From assembly GCA_919901745.1 (NCBI GenBank), contig CAKKPP010000018.1, positions 37,806-84,026 on the forward strand: 46,221 nucleotides of DNA, given 5' to 3'. Shown here piece after piece: positions 1 to 7,549 of the stretch. This DNA comes from Chloroflexota bacterium. Its GTDB lineage: Bacteria > Chloroflexota > Limnocylindria > Limnocylindrales > CSP1-4. The notes under the pieces are model-generated. The model made no database searches. It was not told where the DNA came from and saw only the letters and a program-made list of their open reading frames with translations. The translations under genes were made by a program, and so were the position numbers. Numbering within the stretch: position 1 is the first letter of the stretch; each line of letters opens with the position of its first letter.

Positions 1-519
1 TCACCGAACTCACCCCGGCCGCAGCCGATGCCTCGTTCAACGACGTGACGGCCGGTGTCCAGTACACCCTGACCGAGACGGCGGCCCCGACCGGCTACAC
101 CAACGGCACCACGTGGTCCTGCACCGGCACCGGCATCTCGGCCTCCGACGCCACCCACGTCACGGTCGCCCTGGGCGGTGCCGTGACCTGCACGATCACC
201 AACACCGACGACACCCCGACGCTCAAGCTGGTCAAGGTCGTCACCAACAACGACGGCGGGACGGCCGCGGCCAACGACTGGGATCTGACCGCGACCGGCA
301 CCAGCCGCACCTTCACCGAACTCACCCCGGCCGCAGCCGATGCCTCGTTCAACGACGTGACGGCCGGCGTCTTTTACACCCTGACCGAGAACCCGAACCC
401 GGGCACTGGCTACAGCTCGACCGGGATCTGGAGCTGCACCGGCGGCGGAACGTTTGTGAGCCCCGACATGATCGCGGTCGCCCTCGGCGCGGCCGTGACC
501 TGCACGATCACGAACGACG
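1..519 (+). repeat. 312-bp in-frame domain repeat
   Basis: Bases 1-55 are identical to bases 313-367, an offset of 312 bp or exactly 104 codons. The surrounding sequence is similar in protein but less so in DNA. The near-identity of part of the unit points to recent duplication or gene conversion between neighbouring domains of the surface protein. Confidence 0.85.
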
Positions 520-1355
520 ACCTGCCCGGCACGATCATCATCAGGAAGGTCACCATTCCGGCAGGGGCCTCGACAAGCTTCAGCTTCGATGCCATCGGAG
601 GGACATACGCGGACTTCAGTCTCCTGGACCAGGAGACGAACTCGCAAACCCTCCCCGCCGGCACCTACTCCGTCACGGAGCTGGTTCCCCTGGGGTGGGT
701 CCTCACGGGGATCGGTGGCTCAACAGATCCCAGCACACCGTACAACTGCACGGTGACCGGCAGCGGTGGCAGCACCGGCGTTGGTGTCCTCGCCACGATG
801 ACGGCATCGATCGACCTCAAGAACGGCGACACCGTAACCTGCGTCTTCGAAAATACGGGCCAGGGAGTCACGCGCACGCAGGGTTTCTGGTCCACCCATC
901 CGCAACTTGCCAACATCGCCTGGTTCGGGGGGACCGCCTTCGGTCATACCTTCCCCGGCGTGGCGGGAGTGTCGGGTATCGGCAATACGCTCCTGTGCGG
1001 TCGCAACATCGATACGCTTCCAAAGGTCATGGGTGCCTTCTGGAGCAACATTGCCAAGCAGACGACGGGCGTCAAGCGGACGCCGCTCGATCAGGCGAGG
1101 ATGCAGCTCCTGCAGCAATTGATCGCTGCCGAGATGAACGCCTCGGCCTTCGGCAGCTCGCCGAGCGTCGGCTCGTTCGCAGCCTGGGAGACGGCGTACT
1201 GCGGCACGACCATCAGTGCCATCAGGACCGCCCAGGGACAGGCGGCTTCCTTCAACGAATCGGGCGACAGCGGCGCCTTCACCCCCGGGACATCCGCTGA
1301 CAGCAAGACCGCCCGGATGATCGCGGACAAGCCGTTCTGGGACATCCTGCCGTAA
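1..1355 (+). CDS. secreted repetitive surface protein, 3' part
   Basis: The reading frame is already open at the left edge (first full codon at base 3), so the N-terminus and any signal peptide lie outside the window. About 450 residues are visible. They contain repeated prealbumin/SpaA-like beta domains of 104 residues, each with the phrases FTELTPAAADASFNDVTAG and WSCTG...VTCTITN, which suggests one disulfide per domain. A third, divergent domain starts near GTIIIRKVTIPAG. The C-terminal part begins with RTQGFWSTHP, a motif common at the start of the last domain of secreted proteins of this kind, and has several Cys. No sorting motif or membrane anchor is seen before the TAA stop. Adhesion or envelope structure is likely, but no precise function can be given. 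Confidence 0.8.
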   Translation, partial: TELTPAAADASFNDVTAGVQYTLTETAAPTGYTNGTTWSCTGTGISASDATHVTVALGGAVTCTITNTDDTPTLKLVKVVTNNDGGTAAANDWDLTATGTSRTFTELTPAAADASFNDVTAGVFYTLTENPNPGTGYSSTGIWSCTGGGTFVSPDMIAVALGAAVTCTITNDDLPGTIIIRKVTIPAGASTSFSFDAIGGTYADFSLLDQETNSQTLPAGTYSVTELVPLGWVLTGIGGSTDPSTPYNCTVTGSGGSTGVGVLATMTASIDLKNGDTVTCVFENTGQGVTRTQGFWSTHPQLANIAWFGGTAFGHTFPGVAGVSGIGNTLLCGRNIDTLPKVMGAFWSNIAKQTTGVKRTPLDQARMQLLQQLIAAEMNASAFGSSPSVGSFAAWETAYCGTTISAIRTAQGQAASFNESGDSGAFTPGTSADSKTARMIADKPFWDILP

Positions 1356-1431
1356 CGAGGCGGAGCCCCTGTCGTCAGAGACAAGTCGTGAGCCAGTAGT
1401 CCCGAGGGTCGTCTGTACTCGGGACAAGAGC

Positions 1432-1462
1432 GCGAGGTGCCGGCATCAAGTCGGCACCTCGC
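1432..1462. terminator. 11-bp hairpin between convergent genes
   Basis: GCGAGGTGCCG (1432-1442) and CGGCACCTCGC (1452-1462) pair perfectly around a 9-base loop. The site lies between the surface protein (plus strand, ends 1355) and the hydrolase (minus strand, ends 1559). No T-tract follows, so it would be an atypical bidirectional terminator. Confidence 0.5.
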
Positions 1463-1558
1463 CTTCATGTGCGGCTCGTGCTGCTGGCACTCGAAGGTCG
1501 AGCTGCCTTGGACGACGGTTCGGGCCGGCTCCACGTGCGCCCCGGGACGCGACGGATC

Positions 1559-2290
1559 TCAGGTCACGCGACCACCCGGATCGGGCGCATGGATCTGAAC
1601 GTCGGCCAATCCCGCAACGTCCAGCGCCTCGCGCAGTTCGGCCGGCGTACCGGCGAGGATCGGGAACGTGCCGTAGTGGATCGGCATCACGTGGCGGACG
1701 CCGAGGAGTGCGACCGCCTTGGCCGCCTCGCCCGGGCCCATCGTGTAGTGCCCGCCGATCGGCAGGATGGCGAATTCCGGTCGATACAGCTCGCCGATCA
1801 GTGCCATGTCGCCGAACACCGCAGTGTCTCCGGCGTGATAGAACCGAAACCCGTTCTCGACCTCGACCACGAACCCGGCCGGCTCGCCCAGGTAGAGCGT
1901 CGTCTCGGCCCCTGGGTTCCAGTCGCCGGACGAATGGTCGGCGCGGGTCATGGTGACCCGGATGCCGGCGGCCTCGACCGTCCCGCCCTTGTTCATGCCG
2001 ATGACGGCGTCGCTGCCACCGGGGAGTCGGCGTCCCAGCCACAGGCTCATTTCGTGGATGCACGGCCAGACAGGCCGCAGCCGGCTGGCGAGAGCGACGG
2101 CATCCCCAAGGTGATCGCTGTGACCGTGGGTGACGAGCAGGACATCGCAGCGATCGACCGCGTCGGCGCCGATCGGACTCAGCGGGTTGCCGAACCACGG
2201 GTCGATGAGCACGACCTTGCCGCCCGGCGTATCGACGCGCACGCAGGCATGGCCGTACCAGGTGAACGTCGTGTCTCCATCCAGGGCCAT
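1559..2290 (-). CDS. metal-dependent hydrolase, UPF0173/MBL fold
   Basis: A 243-residue metallo-beta-lactamase-fold protein. The N-terminal TWYGHACVRVDTPGGKVVLIDP strand pair is followed by the metal motif THGHSDH, then GMNKGGTV and HSSGD. AGDTAVFGDM and the C-terminal MPIHYGTFP supply further metal ligands. This order matches the UPF0173 family of small hydrolases, whose substrate is unknown. The start was placed at the ATG at 2290 because AAGGAGG lies six bases upstream on the minus strand, although the frame stays open for 19 more codons. It is monocistronic and convergent with the surface protein. Confidence 0.85.
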   Translation of the reverse strand: MALDGDTTFTWYGHACVRVDTPGGKVVLIDPWFGNPLSPIGADAVDRCDVLLVTHGHSDHLGDAVALASRLRPVWPCIHEMSLWLGRRLPGGSDAVIGMNKGGTVEAAGIRVTMTRADHSSGDWNPGAETTLYLGEPAGFVVEVENGFRFYHAGDTAVFGDMALIGELYRPEFAILPIGGHYTMGPGEAAKAVALLGVRHVMPIHYGTFPILAGTPAELREALDVAGLADVQIHAPDPGGRVT

Positions 2291-2377
2291 CGCGCCACCT
2301 CCTTGGGCGCATCGTAGCGCCGTTCGCGGCTGCGGCGTACGCGACAAGCGCCGTTCGCGACCCGGAGGAGGGGCGGC

Positions 2378-2383
2378 TACACT
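2378..2383 (+). promoter_or_regulatory. putative leaderless -10 box
   Basis: TACACT ends six bases before the GTG start at 2390. The only Shine-Dalgarno-like run (GGAGGAG, 2364-2370) is about 19 bases away, too far to work well. A TANNNT box at this distance predicts a transcript starting at or next to the start codon. Other genes here share the pattern (4067, 30685, 31222, 38848, 45006). Confidence 0.45.
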
Positions 2384-2389
2384 CGATTC

Positions 2390-3244
2390 GTGCCCGCGCT
2401 CGACATCGCCGCGAACCTCGCCTACATCAACTGGACGGTGTTGACCGGTCTCGCCGTCGGGTCATACCTGGCCGTTGTCCTCGCCCGCCTGCGAACCGCA
2501 GCGACGCGCGGCTACCTGGGCTTTGTCGCCGCGGCGGCCGCGCTGCTCGGGATCCTCGCCTGGTTCTCGGACGGCGCGCTCGCCACCGGGAACGACAGCG
2601 TGGCCGGCCTGACCGCGACCATCATCCCGTTCGACCCTTCGTTCGACGCGCCCCGCGGCTGGGCACTCGCCCTGTTCTGCGTCCTGGCGATCGTCGAGGT
2701 CGTGGCGATCGCCCGAGGCCGTCACTGGCCGGCTGTCGAGTTCGGTGCGGCCGGGGCCGGCCTGGCCGTCCTCGCGTTCGGGTCCCTCGGTTGGGGTGGC
2801 GGCGGCCTCGGGACCCTCGCGCTCCTCGTCCAGCTGGCCGCGCTGAGCGTCGCCACCGGTGGGGTCTTCGCCGCCATGGTGCTCGGTCACTGGTACCTGG
2901 TCACGCCCAAGCTGCCCGAGCAGGCACTCGTCCTGTTCGCCCGGATCCTCACCGTCGCCCTTGCCGTCCAGATCGTGCTGTTCGTCGTCTGGCTGGGGAT
3001 CGGGGCTGGGCCCGGCGGCCGCCCGGGCTTCGCGGCGCTGACCGGCGAGTGGGCACTCTTCGTCTGGCTGCGGTTGATCGTCGGTCTCGTCTTCCCCCTG
3101 ATCGTCTCGTGGGCGGCCATCCAGACCGCTCGCACGAGGTCGATGGAATCGGCCACCGGCCTGCTCTACATCAACGTCGGGACCGTCGCCTCGGGAACCA
3201 TCGTCGCGGCGGGCCTCTACTTCGGCGCCGGGCTGCTGGTGTAG
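2390..3244 (+). CDS. polytopic membrane protein of unknown function
   Basis: 284 residues with about eight hydrophobic segments, the first near residues 9-31 and the last running to the C-terminus. There is no Cys pair or Walker motif. A short polar feature, GHWYLVTPKLP, sits at the cytoplasmic or periplasmic edge of the fifth segment, and a periplasmic loop follows segment two. I do not recognise the family. The gene ends ten bases before the MoaD-MoaE fusion on the same strand, so the two probably share a transcript, but nothing links it chemically to molybdenum cofactor. The GTG start agrees with the leaderless-type -10 box just upstream. Confidence 0.65.
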   Translation: MPALDIAANLAYINWTVLTGLAVGSYLAVVLARLRTAATRGYLGFVAAAAALLGILAWFSDGALATGNDSVAGLTATIIPFDPSFDAPRGWALALFCVLAIVEVVAIARGRHWPAVEFGAAGAGLAVLAFGSLGWGGGGLGTLALLVQLAALSVATGGVFAAMVLGHWYLVTPKLPEQALVLFARILTVALAVQIVLFVVWLGIGAGPGGRPGFAALTGEWALFVWLRLIVGLVFPLIVSWAAIQTARTRSMESATGLLYINVGTVASGTIVAAGLYFGAGLLV

Positions 3245-3254
3245 GGCGGCAACG

Positions 3255-4046
3255 ATGGCTTCGTCGGTCGACCCCGCGATTCACGTCAGGGTCCGCCTCT
3301 TCGCGATCCAGCGCGAACTGGCAGGGACCCGCGAGCTGGCCCTGGACCTGCCGGTCGGGGCCACGATCGACGATGCGTGGTCCGCGCTCGTCGCCCGTCA
3401 CCCGGTCCTGGCGCCCGGTCGGCCGAGCGTGCGCTTCGCTCGAAACGGCGAGTACGCCGACGCCTCGACCGTTCTCGCCGATGGCGATGAATTGGCCTTC
3501 ATCCCGCCCGTGAGCGGTGGGGCATCGAGGGATCCGGCCCGCGGTGCGACACGCATCCTCGAGCTCCGCGACGAGCCCTTCCCGGAGAACCTCGTGGCCG
3601 ATCTCACCCGGCGTCTCGTCACGCCCCAAGACGGTGCCGTCGTCGGCTTCGTCGGACGGACCCGGATCACGCCGGGGACCCCGGCGCCGGGACAGGAGGC
3701 GGCCGCTGCGGGCCACGCGGGGCGGGTCGTCGATTCGCTCGACTACGAGGCGCACGAGACGATGGCCGTTCGCGTCCTCGGCACGATTGCCGACGAGATC
3801 GAGGACCGCTTCGGGGTCACCCGGCTCGCGATCGTCCATCGGACGGGCGACGTACCGCTCGGGGACGTGAGCATCGTGATCGTTGCCTGTGCGGCCCATC
3901 GAGGAGCCGCGTTCAGGGCGGCGGAGTACGCGATCGAGGAGACCAAGGCGCGGGCTCCCATCTGGAAGGCGGAGCGGTTCGTGGATGGGCACGTCTGGAT
4001 CGGGGCACCGGCACGGATGGGGCCACCACCCGACGAGACGGCCTGA
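3255..4046 (+). CDS. MoaD-MoaE fusion, molybdopterin synthase
   Basis: 263 residues joining both subunits of molybdopterin synthase, which adds two sulfurs to precursor Z to form the dithiolene of molybdopterin. Residues 10-89 are a ubiquitin-like MoaD domain ending in the diglycine G88-G89. Residues 100-258 are MoaE with the catalytic block KARAPIWKAERF, whose K231 and K238 match the conserved active-site lysines. In free MoaD the diglycine is the C-terminus and carries a thiocarboxylate, so here the chain must be cut after G89. Such cleavage is known for the mycobacterial MoaX fusion. No other molybdenum-cofactor gene is in the window. The start has only a weak GGGCGG ahead of it. Confidence 0.88.
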   Translation: MASSVDPAIHVRVRLFAIQRELAGTRELALDLPVGATIDDAWSALVARHPVLAPGRPSVRFARNGEYADASTVLADGDELAFIPPVSGGASRDPARGATRILELRDEPFPENLVADLTRRLVTPQDGAVVGFVGRTRITPGTPAPGQEAAAAGHAGRVVDSLDYEAHETMAVRVLGTIADEIEDRFGVTRLAIVHRTGDVPLGDVSIVIVACAAHRGAAFRAAEYAIEETKARAPIWKAERFVDGHVWIGAPARMGPPPDETA

Positions 4047-4054
4047 AGCCGGTT

Positions 4055-4060
4055 CATACT
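4055..4060 (+). promoter_or_regulatory. putative leaderless -10 box
   Basis: CATACT ends six bases before the ATG at 4067 and there is no clear Shine-Dalgarno sequence. The gap of only 20 bases after the MoaD-MoaE stop suggests that 4067 can be transcribed separately from the upstream pair. Confidence 0.35.
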
Positions 4061-4066
4061 CAGGAC

Positions 4067-5713
4067 ATGGGCGCCCAAGGAACAGCCGGACTGGACATGG
4101 CCCTCCCCGGACTCGAGGCCGATCTGGCACGCCTCGACGAGCTGGCACGGGGGGTTGCGGCGGCCTGGGCGCCGCGAACGCTCGCCGCGACGACGCTGGG
4201 TCGCGAGCGGGCGATCCTGCGTCTCTTCGGTGTCGGCGGCCTGGATCGCGCGGGCCTGCCCCTCGCGGGAGCCGTCGTCGATCGATACGTGGCCGGTGCG
4301 CCCGACCGCCTGGCGCGCGGCGTCACGCTGCCCTTCGCGATGGCCCTGGTGGAGTACGACGAACCGGTCCAGGAGCTTGCGATTGACGTGGCGGCCGGAC
4401 ATGTCGATCTGGCCATGGAGGCGGAACTCCTGGCCGAACCGAAGCATCGAGCCACGGCCCAAGCGGCGGCGGCGGACCTCGCGGAGCGGGCGATGGACCG
4501 CATCGATGCCAACCGGACGGCGCGTCACGAGCTGATCGCCGTTCTCTCCGATCCGCCCAGGCCCTGGATCTCCACGGCAGTGATGGAGCCGGAGGCGCGC
4601 GCCGCGGCCGTCGAGGCCGGCGACCTGGTGCGGGCCGGTTTCGACGTGATTCGCGTCGAAGTCCCGATGGGTCGCGAACTGCACGGGCTTCTCGAGGAGT
4701 CGGGGATCGAGATCGAGCGCTGGCGACCCCGGCCGGTTTCCGCCCGCGACGGTCGCGCCGGCGGACGCCGCGAGATCGTCGACACACCATTGGTGGACCT
4801 TGCGCCGTCCGGGAGCCAGCGTGGCCTGGCCGTCATCCGCTCGACCATCGATGAGATCGCGGCCGATCGCCGTGCCTACGTTCGGCTCGCCAGTGCCGCG
4901 CCCCCATTGGCCGCGCCCGAACAGGCGGTGGTCGCCGCGTTCGAGCGAGTCGACCTCGTCGTTGCCGACGTCATGGCCGAAATCGTTGCGAGCGGGGTCG
5001 ATCCCGACCGAGCACTGGCCGATCATGCGTTCGCGGCGACGATCCATGCCCGTGCCGGGACACTGGTCCTGGTCGGCCCGGGCCCGCTCGTCGTCGGCCC
5101 GGACCTTGCCGCCGGGATTCCGGCCAGCACGGCGACGCGATCAGGCCGGGCCCTTGCCCTCCAGCTGCTCGGAATCCACATGGCGCGCGCCGCGGGTCTC
5201 GCTGCCGATCAGATCGTGGCCGGGGCGGTCCCGACGTGGCTCGTGGAGGAGCGACTGGGTCCGGCGTTCGCCCTCGCGGAGGTGGTCATCCGCCGTCGCC
5301 TGCTTCCGGAGCATCCGCTCTCGCTGTCGGTCCTCACGACCTCCGGCGAAGCCGGCGTGTCGGCGCTTGCGGTTGCGGCCGGGATCGCCCCGGCCGACGA
5401 CCATGCCCGCGTCCTCCACGTGGCGGCGCCCGGACGCGACCGTGCGGTTGCCGCCTCGTCCGCTCGCGCCGCACTCGCCGTCGGCGCCACGCTCGCTCAC
5501 TCGCGGACCGGGGCCGCCCTCGCCGGCGTCGCCCTCGACCACGCGCACGAGACCGTGCGCGCGGCGATCCGGGCACTCGATGGGCTCCAGAGCGATGGCT
5601 GGCAGTCGATCCTGGGCCGCGAGTTCGACGATCCGGACCGCCGTCGATTCGGTGCGGACGCGGTCACCGAACGCCGCGACTCCAACGACCCGTTCGCGAC
5701 GCTGGTGGGCTGA
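4067..5713 (+). CDS. lysine 5,6-aminomutase alpha-like protein
   Basis: 548 residues. The N-terminal phrase RTLAATTLGRERAILRLFGVGGLDRAGLPLAGAVVD and the central block GSQRGLAVIRSTIDEIAADRRAYVRL...PLAAPEQAVVAAFERVD...ADHAFA resemble, from memory, the TIM-barrel alpha subunit of adenosylcobalamin- and PLP-dependent D-lysine/ornithine aminomutases. The family moves a terminal amino group of lysine or ornithine to the neighbouring carbon. The beta subunit, which carries the Rossmann cobalamin-binding domain and the PLP lysine, is not found beside it. The enzyme is therefore incomplete here, or its partner lies elsewhere. The 3' end overlaps by 50 bases the reading frame of the minus-strand MoaD-like gene. 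Confidence 0.5.
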   Translation: MGAQGTAGLDMALPGLEADLARLDELARGVAAAWAPRTLAATTLGRERAILRLFGVGGLDRAGLPLAGAVVDRYVAGAPDRLARGVTLPFAMALVEYDEPVQELAIDVAAGHVDLAMEAELLAEPKHRATAQAAAADLAERAMDRIDANRTARHELIAVLSDPPRPWISTAVMEPEARAAAVEAGDLVRAGFDVIRVEVPMGRELHGLLEESGIEIERWRPRPVSARDGRAGGRREIVDTPLVDLAPSGSQRGLAVIRSTIDEIAADRRAYVRLASAAPPLAAPEQAVVAAFERVDLVVADVMAEIVASGVDPDRALADHAFAATIHARAGTLVLVGPGPLVVGPDLAAGIPASTATRSGRALALQLLGIHMARAAGLAADQIVAGAVPTWLVEERLGPAFALAEVVIRRRLLPEHPLSLSVLTTSGEAGVSALAVAAGIAPADDHARVLHVAAPGRDRAVAASSARAALAVGATLAHSRTGAALAGVALDHAHETVRAAIRALDGLQSDGWQSILGREFDDPDRRRFGADAVTERRDSNDPFATLVG

Positions 5714-6335
5714 TCTGGACCGAGGCGGGGCCCCGCTGCCGCGGGCAAGGGTGCATGTGGCGGCAAGGTGCACGTGGCGGCAAGGTGGCCACGTGGCGGC
5801 AAGGTGCATGTGGCGCAACCAATCGGGCGGATCGCGGGCTGACGTGGGGCTGACCGGGGGCATCTACGCTCGCCGGCCGACGCGAGAGCGGCTGAATCGG
5901 GGGAACGGTTGCCTCCTGCGCACATCGCGTCCACGGTCGGGTACATCCATGGTCGGGAACGCCCCGGTCGGGAACATCCATGGTCGGGAACATCCATGGT
6001 CGGGAACATCCACGGGTCGGGAAGGCGCCCGCTGTTACACCAACTCTAGGGACGTGACCGGCCCACATTCGGCTCCCTCCGGAGACCGCGGGAATGACGT
6101 GAACGGTGGACTCCGCCTCAACGCGTGTCTCGAGGCTCGCCCGCTGGCCATCGACGAACACATTGAGGTGCTGGCGAAGCGTCGGGCCGGCGTCGCACAG
6201 GCGGTTCCGCACACCCGGAACGAGCGTCTCGAGCTCGTTGATCACGGTCGCGACGGAACCCTCCGACACGGCGAGCCGGCGCCCGGCGCCCGGCAGGATG
6301 GCCACGAGCGAGCGCGGCAGAACCACCGTTGCCAC
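5664..6335 (-). CDS. MoaD/ThiS ubiquitin-like protein with long tail
   Basis: Residues 1-87 form a complete ubiquitin-like MoaD/ThiS domain (MATVVLPRSL..., LNVFVDGQRASLE, STVHVIPAVSGG) ending in G86-G87 at 6080-6075. Family members usually stop at the diglycine, which is adenylated and thiolated. Here no stop follows: the frame continues for 136 residues of Pro/Arg/Cys/His-rich low-complexity sequence through two short-repeat arrays and stops inside the 3' end of the convergent aminomutase-like gene. The tail may be real and removed by proteolysis, or the stop may have been lost as the repeats grew or by a frameshift. The ATG lies six bases after the BNR gene's stop, so translation is probably coupled. 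A sulfur-carrier or conjugation role is inferred from fold only. Confidence 0.65.
   Translation of the reverse strand: MATVVLPRSLVAILPGAGRRLAVSEGSVATVINELETLVPGVRNRLCDAGPTLRQHLNVFVDGQRASLETRVEAESTVHVIPAVSGGSRMWAGHVPRVGVTAGAFPTRGCSRPWMFPTMDVPDRGVPDHGCTRPWTRCAQEATVPPIQPLSRRPASVDAPGQPHVSPRSARLVAPHAPCRHVATLPPRAPCRHMHPCPRQRGPASVQISPPASRTGRWSRGVR
5751..5820. repeat. 17-bp tandem repeat array
   Basis: Four head-to-tail copies: GTGCATGTGGCGGCAAG (5751), GTGCACGTGGCGGCAAG (5768), a 19-base variant with an extra GC dinucleotide (5785) and a decayed last copy (5804-5820). The period is not a multiple of three. There are no spacers, so it is not a CRISPR. It lies in the putative tail of the minus-strand MoaD-like gene. 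Confidence 0.85.
5935..6029. repeat. 16-bp tandem repeat array with CCATGG cores
   Basis: Six adjacent copies of a unit close to GGTCGGGAACATCCAT, at 5935, 5951 (15 bases), 5966, 5982, 5998 and 6014. Copies three to five differ by at most one base. The stretch 5714-6074 otherwise holds no recognisable gene on the plus strand. On the minus strand it is read only as the low-complexity tail of the MoaD-like protein. Its function is unknown. Slippage-prone satellite DNA or clustered protein-binding sites are both possible. Confidence 0.85.
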
Positions 6336-6341
6336 GATGGC

Positions 6342-7418
6342 TCAGCCCTCGATGACGTGGGCTTCGACAGACCAGATCTGCGGGAGGTTGTCGGCCACGA
6401 CGGACCACGAAGCGCCCTCGTCGGCGCTTCCGTAGATCCGGCCCGAGCTCGTCCCGAAGTACACGCCGACCGGGTCCAGCTGGTCGACGGCCATCGCTTC
6501 GCGGAGGACGGCCAGGTAGGCGTCACTCTTCGGAAGCCCTCGGTCGAGGCGGCTCCACGACCCGCCCGCGTCGGAGGTCCGCCAGACGGCCGCCCGGGCG
6601 CCCGGCATCATCCGCAGCTTGTCGGCGCCATCGAGCGGGATCACCCAGGCCGTGGACCCGTCGCGCGGATGACCGACCATCGGGAATCCGAATTCCGACG
6701 GCAGCCCGGCGGTGATCTCATCCCACGTCAGACCGCCATCGGCAGAGCGGTACACGCCACAGTGATTCTGCTGCAGGAGCACGTCGTCCTCGCCGGCCGC
6801 GCGGATGAGCTTGTGCACGCACTGCCCGAAGACAAGGTCCGGGTCCGGGTGGAAGTCGGCGCGGACACCCCTGTTCCGCGGTTCCCACGTGACCCCGCCA
6901 TCGCGCGTCTCGAACGTGCCCACGGCCGACATCGCGACCCACATCCGGTCGGCGTCGGTGGGGTGGGCGATGATCGTGTGGCAGATCAGGCCGCCGTTTC
7001 CGGGCTGCCACTCGGGCCGACTCGGGTGCTCGCGCAGGCCGGCCACGTGGCTCCAGGTCGCCCCCGCGTCGTCGCTCCGAAACAGGCCCGCCGGCTCAAC
7101 CCCCGCGAAGAGCGCGCCGTGCGCCCCGATCACGTTCCAGACCGTCGTGACCTTGGGTCCGTCATCCCCGTAGGTCAGACCCTCGCTTGAGTGGCTCCAG
7201 GTCGCCCCGAGATCCGGGCTCTGCCAGACCGCGGGTCCGTACCACGCGCTCGCACCGCCGGCCAGGATCGCGCCGCTGCCGGGATCCACACTGAGGTCAT
7301 GGATCCCCCAGTTCTCGATGAACGGTCCGCGAACCTCCCAGCGGTCCCGAGAAACATCCGATTCGAGGATAAAGGCGCCCTTCTTCGTCCCGACCAGGAG
7401 CAGGCAACGCGGCGACAT
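6342..7418 (-). CDS. BNR/Asp-box repeat beta-propeller protein
   Basis: 358 residues with at least six Asp-box motifs of the S/T-x-D-x-G-x-x-W type: SPDLGATW, SDDAGATW, TRDGGVTW, SADGGLTW, TSDAGGSW and SADEGASW. This predicts a six-bladed propeller of the sialidase/YCF48-like type, without a signal peptide and without the arginine triad of a true sialidase that I can identify. The start at 7418 is chosen because GGGAGG lies seven bases upstream; an earlier in-frame start would add 54 unlike residues. It is followed at six bases by the MoaD/ThiS-like gene, a pairing I believe recurs in other high-GC genomes, so the two may act together. It is divergent from the LysR gene. Confidence 0.8.
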   Translation of the reverse strand: MSPRCLLLVGTKKGAFILESDVSRDRWEVRGPFIENWGIHDLSVDPGSGAILAGGASAWYGPAVWQSPDLGATWSHSSEGLTYGDDGPKVTTVWNVIGAHGALFAGVEPAGLFRSDDAGATWSHVAGLREHPSRPEWQPGNGGLICHTIIAHPTDADRMWVAMSAVGTFETRDGGVTWEPRNRGVRADFHPDPDLVFGQCVHKLIRAAGEDDVLLQQNHCGVYRSADGGLTWDEITAGLPSEFGFPMVGHPRDGSTAWVIPLDGADKLRMMPGARAAVWRTSDAGGSWSRLDRGLPKSDAYLAVLREAMAVDQLDPVGVYFGTSSGRIYGSADEGASWSVVADNLPQIWSVEAHVIEG

Positions 7419-7549
7419 CGGAACCTCCCTCTCGACACCCGTGGGTCGGTCCAGCCTACCCCACCGGTGGCGCCCCCGAGTTGACGCGGGGCGATACATT
7501 GGACTCGGTCGAGCATGCATCCTCAGGTCCGCTGTCATCAAGGAATCGA

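Noticed and set aside
5751-6029. CRISPR-like short repeats
   Set aside because: Units of 15-19 bp are directly adjacent with no spacers, and there are no cas genes, so these are tandem satellites.
7481-7500. TTGACG and TACATT before the LysR gene as a promoter
   Set aside because: Only eight bases separate them, far from the usual 16-18.
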